Positions 44,101 to 53,251 of a stretch of 64,000 nt of DNA are shown piece by piece (positions within the stretch are counted from its first letter, which is position 1; every line of letters begins with the position of its first letter). The translations under genes were made by a program, and so were the position numbers. The notes under the pieces were generated by a model that was given only the letters and a program-made list of their open reading frames with translations, had not been told where the DNA came from and ran no database searches. The stretch comes from Microbacterium hydrocarbonoxydans (GTDB lineage Bacteria > Actinomycetota > Actinomycetes > Actinomycetales > Microbacteriaceae). Location: assembly GCF_904831005.1 (NCBI RefSeq), contig NZ_LR882982.1, forward strand, positions 3,596,001-3,660,000, written 5' to 3'.

Positions 44101-44925
44101 TCAGCCGAGGGGCTTCACGGCCTCCCAGGGCAGGGTGAGTTCGCCCAGCCGCCACCGGCCTTTGCCGCCCGAGACCGGCCACCCCTGGTCGCGGAGCGCC
44201 GCGACGGCGGCCAGGAAGCGCTGGGTCGCGCCGAACGTCGACAGCGCCGCGGCGCGGTGCCACTCTCGGTCGAGATCGACGAGCAGCGCATGCACGCGTT
44301 CGCCCGGCACGTTGCGGTGGATGAGAGCCTTCGGCAGCCGCTCGGCGACGATGCTCGGTCGTTCGAGCTCGGCGAGCCGCAGAGAGAGCGTGAATCGCAG
44401 CGGAGTCGCATCGCGGTCGACGTCGATCCAGCTCGCCACGCGGCCGATCTCGTCGCATGTGCCCTCTATGAGCAGCCCGTCGGGAGCGAGTCGTGCGGTC
44501 ATGGTGCGCCAGGCCTCGGCGACATCGGACTCGTCGTACTGGCGCAGCACATTCATCGCGCGGATGATCGCGGGGCGACGAGCGTCGGCAAGAGGGACCT
44601 CGAATCCGCCGCGGGCGAAGGAGACTGGCAGGTCGGGGTCGAAAGAGGTGAGTCCTGCGCGCACTGCGAGCAGCTGCTCGTTCGCGGTCGCGACCCGGGT
44701 CGGATCTATCTCGAGGCCCAGGACCTCCGCATCCTGGCGCACGCCGCGCAGCCGGGTCGACAGTTCGAACGCGGTGACGCCGCTCGCTCCGTAGCCGAGG
44801 TCGATGACGAGAGGATCGGGTGCTCGGCGGAACGCGGGGCTCGTCGCTATCCACCGGTCGTTGCGGCGCAGTCGATTCGTCCCGGTGGTGCCGCGGGTCG
44901 GCCGACCGAGAGGAGATGACGCCAT
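44101..44925 (-). CDS. Class I SAM-dependent methyltransferase-like protein
   Basis: A 274-residue protein with a Rossmann methyltransferase core: LVIDLGYGASGVTAFEL as motif I, VLGLEIDPTRV as motif II, and IIRAMNVLRQY later. The remaining sequence is not specific, so the substrate is unknown. It converges with ygfZ and diverges from gpmA, a location conserved in actinobacteria. Confidence 0.8.
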   Translation of the reverse strand: MASSPLGRPTRGTTGTNRLRRNDRWIATSPAFRRAPDPLVIDLGYGASGVTAFELSTRLRGVRQDAEVLGLEIDPTRVATANEQLLAVRAGLTSFDPDLPVSFARGGFEVPLADARRPAIIRAMNVLRQYDESDVAEAWRTMTARLAPDGLLIEGTCDEIGRVASWIDVDRDATPLRFTLSLRLAELERPSIVAERLPKALIHRNVPGERVHALLVDLDREWHRAAALSTFGATQRFLAAVAALRDQGWPVSGGKGRWRLGELTLPWEAVKPLG

Positions 44926-44985
44926 GCGTCAATCCTCGCAGGGGATGGGCGTGGACGCGTCCGGCTGCGCCGATAAACTGGGGCC

Positions 44986-45735
44986 ATGACTTCGAAGCGC
45001 ACCCTGATCCTGCTCCGACACGGCCGGAGCGAGTGGAACGAACTGAACCTCTTCACCGGATGGGTGGATGTCCGTCTGAACGAGCAGGGCAGGAACGAGG
45101 CCCGCCGCGGTGGCGAGCTGCTGGCAGAAGCCGGGATCCTCCCCGATGTGCTGCACACCTCGCTGCTCAGCCGTGCGATCCAGACCGCGAACATCGCTCT
45201 CGACGCCGCCGACCGGCTCTGGATTCCGGTGACCCGCTCCTGGCGCCTCAACGAGCGTCACTACGGTGCGCTGCAGGGCAAGGACAAGGCGCAGACGCTC
45301 GAGGAGTTCGGCCCCGAGCAGTTCCAGCTGTGGCGCCGCTCGTTCGATGTGCCGCCGCCGGTGCTCGACGATGAGAGCGAGTTCAGCCAGGTCCACGACG
45401 TGCGCTACGCCGGCATCGACGGCGAGGTGCCCCGCACCGAGTCGCTGAAGCTCGTGATCGACCGTCTCCTGCCGTACTGGGACGACGCGATCGTCCCCGA
45501 CCTCGAGGCGGGCAAGACCGTTCTCGTGACCGCCCACGGCAACTCGCTGCGCGGCCTCGTGAAGCACCTCGAGGGCATCAGCGACGAGGACATCGCCGAA
45601 CTGAACATCCCCACCGGCATCCCGCTCGTGTACGAGCTCGACGAGAACAACGTGCCCACGGGGCCGGGGCGCTACCTCGACCCCGAGGCCGCAGCGGCCG
45701 GGGCAGCAGCGGTCGCCGCGCAGGGCAAGAAGTAA
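44986..45735 (+). CDS. gpmA: 2,3-bisphosphoglycerate-dependent phosphoglycerate mutase
   Basis: A 249-residue glycolytic enzyme. The phosphohistidine is His12 in LRHGRSEWN, followed by [23 protein letters not shown] and [11 protein letters not shown] with the second histidine. In mycobacteria gpm1 also directly precedes senX3-regX3, matching the order seen here apart from the inserted phoU. Confidence 0.96.
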   Translation: MTSKRTLILLRHGRSEWNELNLFTGWVDVRLNEQGRNEARRGGELLAEAGILPDVLHTSLLSRAIQTANIALDAADRLWIPVTRSWRLNERHYGALQGKDKAQTLEEFGPEQFQLWRRSFDVPPPVLDDESEFSQVHDVRYAGIDGEVPRTESLKLVIDRLLPYWDDAIVPDLEAGKTVLVTAHGNSLRGLVKHLEGISDEDIAELNIPTGIPLVYELDENNVPTGPGRYLDPEAAAAGAAAVAAQGKK

Positions 45736-45740
45736 CGACG

Positions 45741-45785
45741 TACGACGAAGGGGCGGATGCTGTCAGCATCCGCCCCTTCGTCGTA
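45741..45785. terminator. Bidirectional terminator between gpmA and phoU
   Basis: A perfect 21-bp stem (45741-45761 with 45765-45785) and a 3-nt loop between convergent genes. Confidence 0.9.
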
Positions 45786-45797
45786 CGGCGATGCGGT

Positions 45798-46496
45798 TCA
45801 GGCGTGGCCCAGCTCGCGCTGCTGCTCGGCGGCCGTCAGGAAGTCCTCTTCGTCGACCTGCCAGTCGCCCGTGGCGAGGTAGACGACCTTCTTGGCGACG
45901 GCGACCGCATGGTCGGCGAAGCGCTCGTGGTAACGGCTGGCGAGCGTGGCGTCGACCGTGGCGGTGGCCTCGCCCTTCCAGTTGTCGCTCAGCACCTTCT
46001 CGAACACGCTGGCGTGCAGCTCGTCGATGTCGTCGTCGGTGTTGCGGATCGCGTCGGCGAGACGCAGGTCCTGGGTGCGTAGCAGCTCGCTCAGGGTGCG
46101 GGAGATCTCGACGTCGAGCTCGCCCATCTTCGTGAACGTGCCCTTCAGGCCCCTCGGGATCGCGCGCTCGGGGAAGCGCAGGCGAGCGAGCTGGGCGATG
46201 TGCTCGGACATGTCGCCCATGCGCTCGAGCGACGCGCTCACGCGCAGTGCGAACACGACGATGCGCAGATCACGCGCGACCGGCTGCTGGCGGGCGAGGA
46301 TCTCGATGGCCTGCTCGTCGAGCGCGACCGCGAGCTCATCGATCTTGGCGTCATCGGCGATGACCTCTTCGGCGAGGGCGACGTCGCTCGTGGCGAACGC
46401 CCGGGTGGCCTTGTCGATCGAGACCGTGACGAGGTCTGCGATCTCGACGAGGCGCGACTGCAGGTCCTCGAGGGACTGGTGGAAGACTTCGCGCAT
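45798..46496 (-). CDS. phoU: Phosphate signalling protein PhoU
   Basis: A 232-residue helical protein with two PhoU three-helix bundles: REVFHQSLEDLQSRLVEIADLV, then ARDLRIVVFALRVSASLERMGDMSEHIA with its E-x-x-x-D metal cluster, repeated near HERFADHAVAVAKKVVYL. It damps SenX3-type kinase when phosphate is ample. The ATG at 46496 replaces the earlier frame start. It is divergent from senX3. Confidence 0.95.
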   Translation of the reverse strand: MREVFHQSLEDLQSRLVEIADLVTVSIDKATRAFATSDVALAEEVIADDAKIDELAVALDEQAIEILARQQPVARDLRIVVFALRVSASLERMGDMSEHIAQLARLRFPERAIPRGLKGTFTKMGELDVEISRTLSELLRTQDLRLADAIRNTDDDIDELHASVFEKVLSDNWKGEATATVDATLASRYHERFADHAVAVAKKVVYLATGDWQVDEEDFLTAAEQQRELGHA

Positions 46497-46615
46497 GATG
46501 GGGCGCAACCTTTCATTCGGGTCTCGGCTGTGTGTCAGCGCGAGACGGCTGGGTCGTTCGCGCGAGAGCAGGTCCGCGCTGCCGCACAGGCCCGAAAGCG
46601 ATTGTCTGCTCCGAA

Positions 46616-46700
46616 GGTTAACGAACGGTGCCCAGCACGTGAATAGTACTTCTCACACAGGCCTCGTGGCCCCCTCACGCGCCGATCGGCAGGTGAACGC
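46616..46700. promoter_or_regulatory. phoU-senX3 intergenic region with possible PHO half-sites
   Basis: The 220-base region between phoU and senX3 has GGTTAACGAAC near 46617-46627 and GGTGAACG at 46691-46698. Both resemble parts of the pstS PHO box (GTTAACC and GTTCACC on the other strand). They may allow feedback by RegX3. No full 11-base repeat pair is present, so this is tentative. Confidence 0.3.
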
Positions 46701-46716
46701 ACTCTACTCTGGAGAC

Positions 46717-47934
46717 ATGACCCTGCCGCAGACAGCGCTGCTCGCGCTGGCCGTCGGCCTCGTGATCGGTGTCGGCCTCTCGCTCCTCATGGTGTGGGCG
46801 TACCGTGCGAGGGCGCGTATCGCCGATGAGACTTCGCTCGTCGTTCCCGATGGCGTGAGCGCGGTGCTGCGCAGCATGGACGATGCGGCATGCGTGGTCG
46901 ATGCGTCAGGGCTGGTGCTCGCGGTGTCGAAGTCGGCGGCCCGCTTCGGCATCCGGGTCGGCGCCCCGCTCGAGAACCCGGAGCTTCGCCAGCTGCTGCG
47001 GAGCGTGCGCAGCGAGGGCGGCTCGCATACCGAATCGCTGCGCATCACCCGCGGCGGACTCAGCCTCGATCCGCGTCTGGTCTCGGCGCGCGCGAGTGCG
47101 ATCAGCCCCCGCATGTCGCTGCTCATCATCCGCGACGTCACCGAGCAGGAGCGGCTCGACCAGATGCGCCGCGACTTCGTCGCGAACACGAGCCACGAAC
47201 TCAAGACGCCGGTGGGCGCGGTCACGCTTCTCGCCGAGGCGATCGAATCGGCGGCCGACGATCCCGCCCAGGTGCGTCACTTCGCCACCCGGATCTCAGC
47301 CGAGGCCACGAGGCTGGGGCAGCTGACCGGACGCATCATGAGCCTGTCGAGGCTGCAGGCGGATGACACTCTGACCGACGCGAGGCACGTGTCGATCGAC
47401 GAGGTCATCGCAGCCTCCATCGAGGCGCACGTGGTCCAGGCCGATTCGGCCGGTGTCGAGCTGGCACGCGGCGGCGACCGCGGGGTGTGGGTGCACGGAG
47501 ACCCGCAGATCCTCATCGAGGCGTTCGGCAACCTCATCGCGAATGCGATCGCCTATTCGCCGAGGGGCGCTCGCGTGGGCGTGGGGGTCAAGGCCGACGC
47601 AGACGTCGTCGAGGTCGCCGTGTCCGATCAGGGCATCGGGATCTCGGAGAGCGATCGCGAGCGCATCTTCGAGCGCTTCTACCGCGCCGACGAGGCGCGT
47701 TCACGTCGCACCGGCGGCACCGGGCTCGGACTGTCGATCGTCAAGCATGCGACCCAGCGTCACGGTGGCGAGGTCACCCTGTGGTCGCGTCCGGGACGCG
47801 GATCCACCTTCACCATCAGGCTTCCCCGCATCGAGGCTCCCGAGGGCATCGTGAGCGAGAAGAAGAACAAGAAGAAGCGCGAGCGCAAGGCGGCGAAGGC
47901 TGCAGCTCGCGTCCGAAACGGAGAGAACGTATGA
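46717..47934 (+). CDS. senX3: Sensor histidine kinase SenX3/PhoR-like
   Basis: A 405-residue kinase. One N-terminal helix (LLALAVGLVIGVGLSLLMVW), a PAS-like domain (40-135), His160 in NTSHELKTPVG, N box NLIANAIAYSP, and glycine boxes DQGIGI and GTGLGLSI. The C-terminal 30 residues are lysine/arginine rich (KKNKKKRERKAAKAA). It senses phosphate state with Pst and PhoU. ATG 46717 follows a short spacer with GGAG. It overlaps regX3 by four bases. Confidence 0.93.
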   Translation: MTLPQTALLALAVGLVIGVGLSLLMVWAYRARARIADETSLVVPDGVSAVLRSMDDAACVVDASGLVLAVSKSAARFGIRVGAPLENPELRQLLRSVRSEGGSHTESLRITRGGLSLDPRLVSARASAISPRMSLLIIRDVTEQERLDQMRRDFVANTSHELKTPVGAVTLLAEAIESAADDPAQVRHFATRISAEATRLGQLTGRIMSLSRLQADDTLTDARHVSIDEVIAASIEAHVVQADSAGVELARGGDRGVWVHGDPQILIEAFGNLIANAIAYSPRGARVGVGVKADADVVEVAVSDQGIGISESDRERIFERFYRADEARSRRTGGTGLGLSIVKHATQRHGGEVTLWSRPGRGSTFTIRLPRIEAPEGIVSEKKNKKKRERKAAKAAARVRNGENV

Positions 47935-48614
47935 CCCGCATCCTTCTCGTCGAAGACGAGCCCGACCTCGCCGACCCGCTCGCGTACCTGCTGCGCCGTG
48001 AGGGATTCGAGGTCGAGATCGCCGAAGACGGCCCCGGCGCTCTCGCGGCGTTCCGCGAGCGCGGCGCCGACATCGTGCTGCTCGACCTCATGCTCCCGGG
48101 GATGCCCGGTACGGAGGTCTGCCGTCAGATCCGCTCGACCTCGGCCGTGCCGATCATCATGCTCACGGCGAAGGACTCCGAGGTCGACATCGTCGTGGGG
48201 CTCGAGCTCGGAGCCGACGACTACATCACCAAGCCGTATTCCTCGCGCGAGCTGCTCGCTCGCATGCGGGCGGTGCTCCGACGCGTGGTGCAGGCCGAGA
48301 ACGAGCTCGACGAGCGGGTGCTCGATGGTGGCCGGGTGTCGCTCGACATCGATCGACACACGGTCTCGGTCGCGGGCCAGCAGATCAACATGCCGCTGAA
48401 GGAGTTCGAGCTGCTCGAGGTTCTGATGCGCAACTCGGGGCGTGTGCTCACGCGCGGTCAGCTCATCGACCGCGTGTGGGGCAGTGACTACTTCGGGGAC
48501 ACCAAGACGCTCGACGTGCACATCAAGCGCATCCGCTCGCGCATCGAGGAGAATCCCGGCGAGCCCGTCATGCTCGTCACCGTGCGAGGACTCGGGTATC
48601 GATTCGAGGGCTGA
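47931..48614 (+). CDS. regX3: Response regulator RegX3/PhoP-like
   Basis: A 227-residue OmpR-type regulator. Receiver residues E8, D9, phospho-acceptor Asp52 and Lys101 (ITKPYSS) are present, and the winged helix has MPLKEFELLEVLMRNSGRVLTRGQLIDRVWGSDYFGDTKTLDVHIKRIRSRI. It pairs with SenX3 and probably binds the PHO box upstream of pstS. Confidence 0.95.
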   Translation: MTRILLVEDEPDLADPLAYLLRREGFEVEIAEDGPGALAAFRERGADIVLLDLMLPGMPGTEVCRQIRSTSAVPIIMLTAKDSEVDIVVGLELGADDYITKPYSSRELLARMRAVLRRVVQAENELDERVLDGGRVSLDIDRHTVSVAGQQINMPLKEFELLEVLMRNSGRVLTRGQLIDRVWGSDYFGDTKTLDVHIKRIRSRIEENPGEPVMLVTVRGLGYRFEG

Positions 48615-48630
48615 CGCCTCGACGGCGAAA

Positions 48631-48668
48631 GAGAGAGGCCGACACCCCGCGGGGTGTCGGCCTCTCTC
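48631..48668. terminator. Terminator after regX3
   Basis: An 18-bp perfect stem, 48631-48648 with 48651-48668, lies between the regX3 stop and the convergent lipoprotein gene. Confidence 0.9.
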
Positions 48669-48685
48669 GTGTCAGTCGGCAGGAG

Positions 48686-49216
48686 TCACTCGCTCGGAGC
48701 AGGTGCCGCCGTGTCGGTGGGCAGCGGCTCGGGGGTGGGCTCTGCCCTCTCCGAGGGAACGAGGTCCGCGTAGTACGGAAGCGTGCCGTCGAGCACGGGC
48801 ACGTCGGCCTTGGTGCCGGCGCCGTCACCGGACTGGAAGTGGATCTCGACCGTGGCACCGGGCAGGGTGTCGAGGTCGTCGATGCGCAGCGGCTCGTCAT
48901 CGCCGCCGTAGCTGATCGTCTCGCCCGCGGCGACCGGCACCTCGATCGGCTCGAGGCCGGCGACCGTGATCGTCAGAGTGGCCTTGTCGAGAGTCGGGTT
49001 CACGACCGCCGCGACGAGGTTGCCGACCGAGCCGTCTTGTGTCGCGACGATGAAGGCGTTGCGCACGTCGAGGGGGCCGTCGGAATCAGAGATGTTGACG
49101 CCGTCGGACGCCGAGTACTCGATCTTCGTCGACTGCGGCGAGATGAACGTGCAGCCCGTGGCGCCGAGAAGAACGAGGGCGCTGATGGCGGCAGATGCGA
49201 CAAGGCGCGATTTCAC
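48686..49216 (-). CDS. Conserved lipoprotein of unknown function
   Basis: A 176-residue lipoprotein: signal peptide to LLGATGC, an immunoglobulin-like copper-chaperone-like beta region (YSASDGVNISDSDGPLDVRNAFIVAT, VAGLEPIEVPVAAGETISYG), and a Pro/Thr tail. Similar lipoproteins lie upstream of carD in actinobacteria. It is divergent from carD. Function unknown. Confidence 0.85.
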   Translation of the reverse strand: MKSRLVASAAISALVLLGATGCTFISPQSTKIEYSASDGVNISDSDGPLDVRNAFIVATQDGSVGNLVAAVVNPTLDKATLTITVAGLEPIEVPVAAGETISYGGDDEPLRIDDLDTLPGATVEIHFQSGDGAGTKADVPVLDGTLPYYADLVPSERAEPTPEPLPTDTAAPAPSE

Positions 49217-49352
49217 TGGTCCTCCTGTGGTCCGGCGGGATGTCCGCCTCCCATTCTATGCGTATGCGGAGGTGGCTCTCAGGACGCAGGGGTGCGAACC
49301 TTAGCGCATCCCGGCTGTGGTATCATTGAGGTTGCCGAAAGGACAAGTTTTT

Positions 49353-49835
49353 ATGCTTTTTGAGGTTGGCGAAACTGTCGTCTATCCGCACCATGGCGCT
49401 GCGACCATCATCGAGGTCAAGGAGCGCATCATCAAGGGTGAGGCGAAGAAATATCTGAAGCTCAACGTCACTCAGGGAGACCTCATCATCGAGGTTCCCG
49501 CAGAGAACGTCGATCTTGTCGGGGTCCGCGATGTGATCGGACGCGAAGGCCTCGACCATGTGTTCGAGGTTCTGCGTGCTCCCTTCACCGAGGAGCCCAC
49601 GAACTGGTCGCGTCGGTACAAGGCGAACCTCGAGAAGCTCGCCTCGGGCGACGTCATCAAGGTGAGCGAGGTCGTGCGCGACCTGTGGCGTCGTGACCAG
49701 GACCGCGGTCTGTCGGCCGGTGAGAAGCGGATGCTGGCCAAGGCGCGTCAGATCCTCATCTCCGAGCTGGCTCTCGCCGAGAAGACCGACGAGGACAAGG
49801 CGAGCGCGATGCTCGACGAGGTTCTCGCGTCCTGA
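49353..49835 (+). CDS. carD: CarD-family RNA polymerase-binding regulator
   Basis: A 160-residue CarD. The N-terminal RNAP-interacting domain ([17 protein letters not shown]) and a helical DNA-binding half with [38 protein letters not shown] are typical. It stabilises open complexes at rRNA promoters. AAAGGA stands ten bases upstream of ATG 49353. The order carD-ispD-ispF-cysS-rlmB matches mycobacteria. Confidence 0.96.
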   Translation: MLFEVGETVVYPHHGAATIIEVKERIIKGEAKKYLKLNVTQGDLIIEVPAENVDLVGVRDVIGREGLDHVFEVLRAPFTEEPTNWSRRYKANLEKLASGDVIKVSEVVRDLWRRDQDRGLSAGEKRMLAKARQILISELALAEKTDEDKASAMLDEVLAS

Positions 49836-49847
49836 GCGATTCGAGAC

Positions 49848-49876
49848 AAGGCGGATGCTTCGGCATCCGCCTTTTT
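49848..49876 (+). terminator. Rho-independent terminator after carD
   Basis: AAGGCGGATGC pairs with GCATCCGCCTT around a TTCG tetraloop, followed by a T run. A classic intrinsic terminator. Confidence 0.95.
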
Positions 49877-49901
49877 TCGTGTGCGCGGGTAACGTGAAGG
49901 C

Positions 49902-51131
49902 GTGAACATGCTTCCCGTCCCGGACACCGCGATCATCGTCGTCGCCGCAGGATCCGGCACCAGACTGGATGCGGGAGCGCCGAAGGCGTTCGTCGGCATC
50001 GACACCCACTCGATCCTCCGCCACGCCCTCGACGGCGTGTTCGCGGCGGCGCCCGCCCAGGTCGTCGTCGTGGCGCCCGAGGGGTTCGAGGGCGACGCCG
50101 AGGCGGAGCTGCGTGCCGCCGCAGGCGAGCGCCTCGAGCTGGGACGCGTCGTGACGGGAGCCGACACCCGGCAGGGATCCGTCGCAGCCGGTCTCGACGC
50201 GCTGTGGGGCGACGTGCGTACCGTGCTCGTCCACGACGCCGCGCGTGCGCTGACGCCGCCCGAGGTCATCGACGCCGTCGCGGCCGCGGTCGACGGCCGT
50301 GCGGGCGTGATCCCGACGCTTCCCGTGATCGACACGGTGAAGAAGGTCGACTGCGGCGACGTCGTGGGGGCGGTGGATCGCTCCGAGCTGGCCGCCGCCA
50401 TGACACCGCAGGGTTTTCCCCGCGATCTGCTCGAGCAGGCGTATGCGGCAGCCCTCGCCTCGGGCGTGGAGTACACCGACGATGCGGCGCTGTTCGCGGC
50501 CGCCGGCCATCCGGTGCGCAGGATCGACGGTGCGCCGCGCGGCTTCAAGATCACGACACCGGACGACCTGGAGCGAGCGCGACAGCTGCTGCCCCCCGCC
50601 GCACCCGTCACCCGCACCGTGTCGACGCCGACGCCTCCTGTGCTCGTTCCCCGGGTTGGCATCGGCACCGACGTGCATGCGTTCGGGGGAGAGGGCACGC
50701 TGTGGCTCGCTGGCCTCGAATGGCCGGGGGAGCCGCCGCTCTCGGGACATTCCGACGGCGACGCGGTGGCGCACGCCATCGTGGATGCACTGCTCGGCGC
50801 CGCGGGGCTCGGCGACATCGGCGAGCACTTCGGCACGGCGCATCCCGAGTACGCGGGTGCGCATGCCGAGGTCTTCCTGGCGCGTACCCGGCAGATACTC
50901 GCGGAGGCCGGGTTCGCGATCGGCAACGTGTCGGTGCAGTTCCAAGGCAATCGTCCGCGCTTCAGCGGGCGCCGCGTCGAGGCCCAAGGCGTGCTCTCTG
51001 CCGCACTCGGCGGAGCACCGGTGTCCGTCACCGCCACGACCACGGACGGACTCGGTTTCCCGGGGCGCGGCGAGGGCGTCGCAGTGACCGCGGTCGCGCT
51101 GGTCGTCGCACACACGAAGGAGTCGTCATGA
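49902..51131 (+). CDS. ispDF: Bifunctional IspD/IspF (MEP pathway)
   Basis: A 409-residue fusion. Residues 1-230 are IspD ([20 protein letters not shown]), which makes CDP-methylerythritol from CTP. About 250-405 are IspF ([32 protein letters not shown]), the cyclodiphosphate synthase with its zinc D-x-H and His residues. The linker is PAAPVTRTV. In mycobacteria these are two genes, while Microbacteriaceae often fuse them. Confidence 0.97.
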   Translation: MNMLPVPDTAIIVVAAGSGTRLDAGAPKAFVGIDTHSILRHALDGVFAAAPAQVVVVAPEGFEGDAEAELRAAAGERLELGRVVTGADTRQGSVAAGLDALWGDVRTVLVHDAARALTPPEVIDAVAAAVDGRAGVIPTLPVIDTVKKVDCGDVVGAVDRSELAAAMTPQGFPRDLLEQAYAAALASGVEYTDDAALFAAAGHPVRRIDGAPRGFKITTPDDLERARQLLPPAAPVTRTVSTPTPPVLVPRVGIGTDVHAFGGEGTLWLAGLEWPGEPPLSGHSDGDAVAHAIVDALLGAAGLGDIGEHFGTAHPEYAGAHAEVFLARTRQILAEAGFAIGNVSVQFQGNRPRFSGRRVEAQGVLSAALGGAPVSVTATTTDGLGFPGRGEGVAVTAVALVVAHTKESS

Positions 51132-51718
51132 GGATCCTGATCATCGGAGCGGCCGGACACGTGGGCCGCACCGCCGTCGAGGCGCTGCAGGGGCACGAGA
51201 TCATCGCCGCGTCGCGCAGCGGAGAGCCGTCGGTCGATGTCGGGGACCCGACGTCGGTCGAGCGGCTGTTCCAGGCGGTGGGTCCGGTCGACGCCGTGAT
51301 CGTCGCGCTCGGAGGCGTTCCGTTCCGGCCGCTGTCCGACCTCGACCGCGACGACTACCTGTCGGCGTTCCGCGACAAGGTGCTCGCGCAGATCGATGTC
51401 GTGCGGATCGGCACGCCGTTCGTGCGTGACGGAGGCTCGTTCACTCTGACCTCGGGCATCCTGGCGAGAGAAGCGATCGCGACCGGCGCCGCTGCATCGC
51501 TCGCGAACGGCGCGCTCGAGTCGTTCGCACTCGCTGCGGCGACCGAGCTGCCGCGTGGCATCCGCATCAATGCGGTGAGCCCCTCGGTTCTCGAGGACGC
51601 GCCGTCGTATCACTCGTCGTTCCCCGGCTTCGTGCCCGTATCGTCTCACCGGGTCGGGCAGGCGTATGCCAAGAGCGTGCTGGGTGTGCAGACCGGCCAG
51701 GTCTTCGCGATCGACTGA
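51128..51718 (+). CDS. Short-chain dehydrogenase/reductase
   Basis: A 196-residue SDR. The NAD(P) glycine motif is [14 protein letters not shown], with [13 protein letters not shown] next and a [16 protein letters not shown]-terminal motif. The canonical YxxxK catalytic pair is not present in the usual place ([15 protein letters not shown]), so this is a divergent SDR. Its ATG overlaps the ispDF stop. Confidence 0.88.
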   Translation: MRILIIGAAGHVGRTAVEALQGHEIIAASRSGEPSVDVGDPTSVERLFQAVGPVDAVIVALGGVPFRPLSDLDRDDYLSAFRDKVLAQIDVVRIGTPFVRDGGSFTLTSGILAREAIATGAAASLANGALESFALAAATELPRGIRINAVSPSVLEDAPSYHSSFPGFVPVSSHRVGQAYAKSVLGVQTGQVFAID

Positions 51719-51828
51719 GGTCGCGATCGAGACCGATGACGCCGAGACTTGCGCGTGACGGGCGTGCACGCGACGATCGAGACGGTGGCATCGACGATGA
51801 CCCGCGCGACGAGCGAACGAGGATTGAC

Positions 51829-53205
51829 ATGAGCGGTTACCGAGTGCAGAACCCCGCGACAGGCGAGGTCATCGAGAGCTTCGACACCGCGACGGACTCG
51901 CAGATCGACGCCGCGCTCGCCGCTGCCGACCAGGCCTACCGCGATTGGCGCGAGCGCAGCGTGCAGCAGCGCGCCGAGGTGGTGAAGCGCGTCGCCGAGC
52001 TCTTCATCGAGCGCAGGGACGAGCTCGCCGACCACATCGCGATCGAGATGGGCAAGTCTCGTGCCGAGGCGCTCGACGAGGTCGATTTCGCGGCGTCGAT
52101 CATCGACTACTACGCGGTGCACGGACCGAGCCTCATCACCGACTACGAGATCCCCAGCACGGTTCCGGGCCGAGCGTACATCGAGCACCGTCCCATCGGT
52201 GCCCTGCTCGGCGTCATGCCGTGGAACTTCCCGTATTATCAGGTCGCTCGTTTCGCGGCTCCCAACCTGCTGCTCGGCAACACGATCCTGCTCAAGCACG
52301 CCGAGATCTGCCCGCGCTCGTCGCTCGCGATCGAGGCGATCATGCGCGAGGCGGGTGTGCCCGACGGCGGATATCAGAACGTCTTCGCGTCGCACGATCA
52401 GATCGCCACGATGATCGCCGATCCTCGGGTGCAGGGCGTCTCGCTCACCGGCTCCGAGCGAGCGGGGGCGATCATCGGGGCACAGGCCGGAAGACACCTC
52501 AAGAAATGCGTCCTCGAACTCGGTGGCATCGATCCGATGATCGTGCTCGATGCCGCAGACGTCGCCGATGTCGCCCGGCAGGCGTGGGAGTTCCGCGTCT
52601 ACAACGGCGGTCAGGTCTGCAACTCCAACAAGCGACTGATCGTGATGGACGACATCCACGACGAGTTCGTCGCCGAGCTGCAGCGCCTGGCCGAGGGACT
52701 GGAGCCCGGTGACCAGCTCGACCTGCACGACGGAGAGTTCGTGCCGCTGTCGACGCGCACCGCTGCCGAGACGGTCGACGAGCAGGTGCGTCGCGCGGTC
52801 GAGGCCGGCGCGACGCTCGTCGCCGGTGGTGTGCTGTCAGACGGGCCGGGCGCACACTACTCGCCCGCCGTGCTCACAGGCGTGCCCCGGGACTCGGCCT
52901 CGTACCGCGAGGAGATCTTCGGACCTGTGGCGACCGTCTACCGCGTGTCCAGCGACGAGGAGGCCCTCGAGCTCGCGAACGACTGCGACATGGGACTCGG
53001 CGGATCGGTGTTCTCGACGGATGAGGCGAGGGCCGCGCGCATCGCGTCTCGGCTCGATGTGGGCATGACCCACGTGAACACCATCGCCGCCGAGGCGGCC
53101 GAGCTGCCGTTCGGAGGGGTGAAGCGATCGGGCTTCGGCCGCGAGATGGGGCCGATCGGCATCGGGGAGTTCGCGAATCGACGGCTCTCGTTCGTCGCTG
53201 AGTGA
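51829..53205 (+). CDS. NAD(P)-dependent aldehyde dehydrogenase
   Basis: A 458-residue ALDH close to succinate-semialdehyde dehydrogenases. PWNFPYYQVARFAAPNLL, catalytic Glu in CVLELGG, catalytic Cys in NGGQVCNSNKR, EEIFGPVATVYR and PFGGVKRSGFGRE are seen. The substrate is inferred only. ATG 51829 follows a 110-base gap after the SDR. Confidence 0.93.
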   Translation: MSGYRVQNPATGEVIESFDTATDSQIDAALAAADQAYRDWRERSVQQRAEVVKRVAELFIERRDELADHIAIEMGKSRAEALDEVDFAASIIDYYAVHGPSLITDYEIPSTVPGRAYIEHRPIGALLGVMPWNFPYYQVARFAAPNLLLGNTILLKHAEICPRSSLAIEAIMREAGVPDGGYQNVFASHDQIATMIADPRVQGVSLTGSERAGAIIGAQAGRHLKKCVLELGGIDPMIVLDAADVADVARQAWEFRVYNGGQVCNSNKRLIVMDDIHDEFVAELQRLAEGLEPGDQLDLHDGEFVPLSTRTAAETVDEQVRRAVEAGATLVAGGVLSDGPGAHYSPAVLTGVPRDSASYREEIFGPVATVYRVSSDEEALELANDCDMGLGGSVFSTDEARAARIASRLDVGMTHVNTIAAEAAELPFGGVKRSGFGREMGPIGIGEFANRRLSFVAE

Positions 53206-53251
53206 CGCTCGCACCCAGTCTTCGCGACGGCCCGCCCGGTAAGCTTGTGCG

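Noticed and set aside
49323..51769. Long minus-strand open frames over carD, ispDF and the SDR gene
   Set aside because: They are antisense to well-conserved genes and have no recognisable domain or ribosome site.
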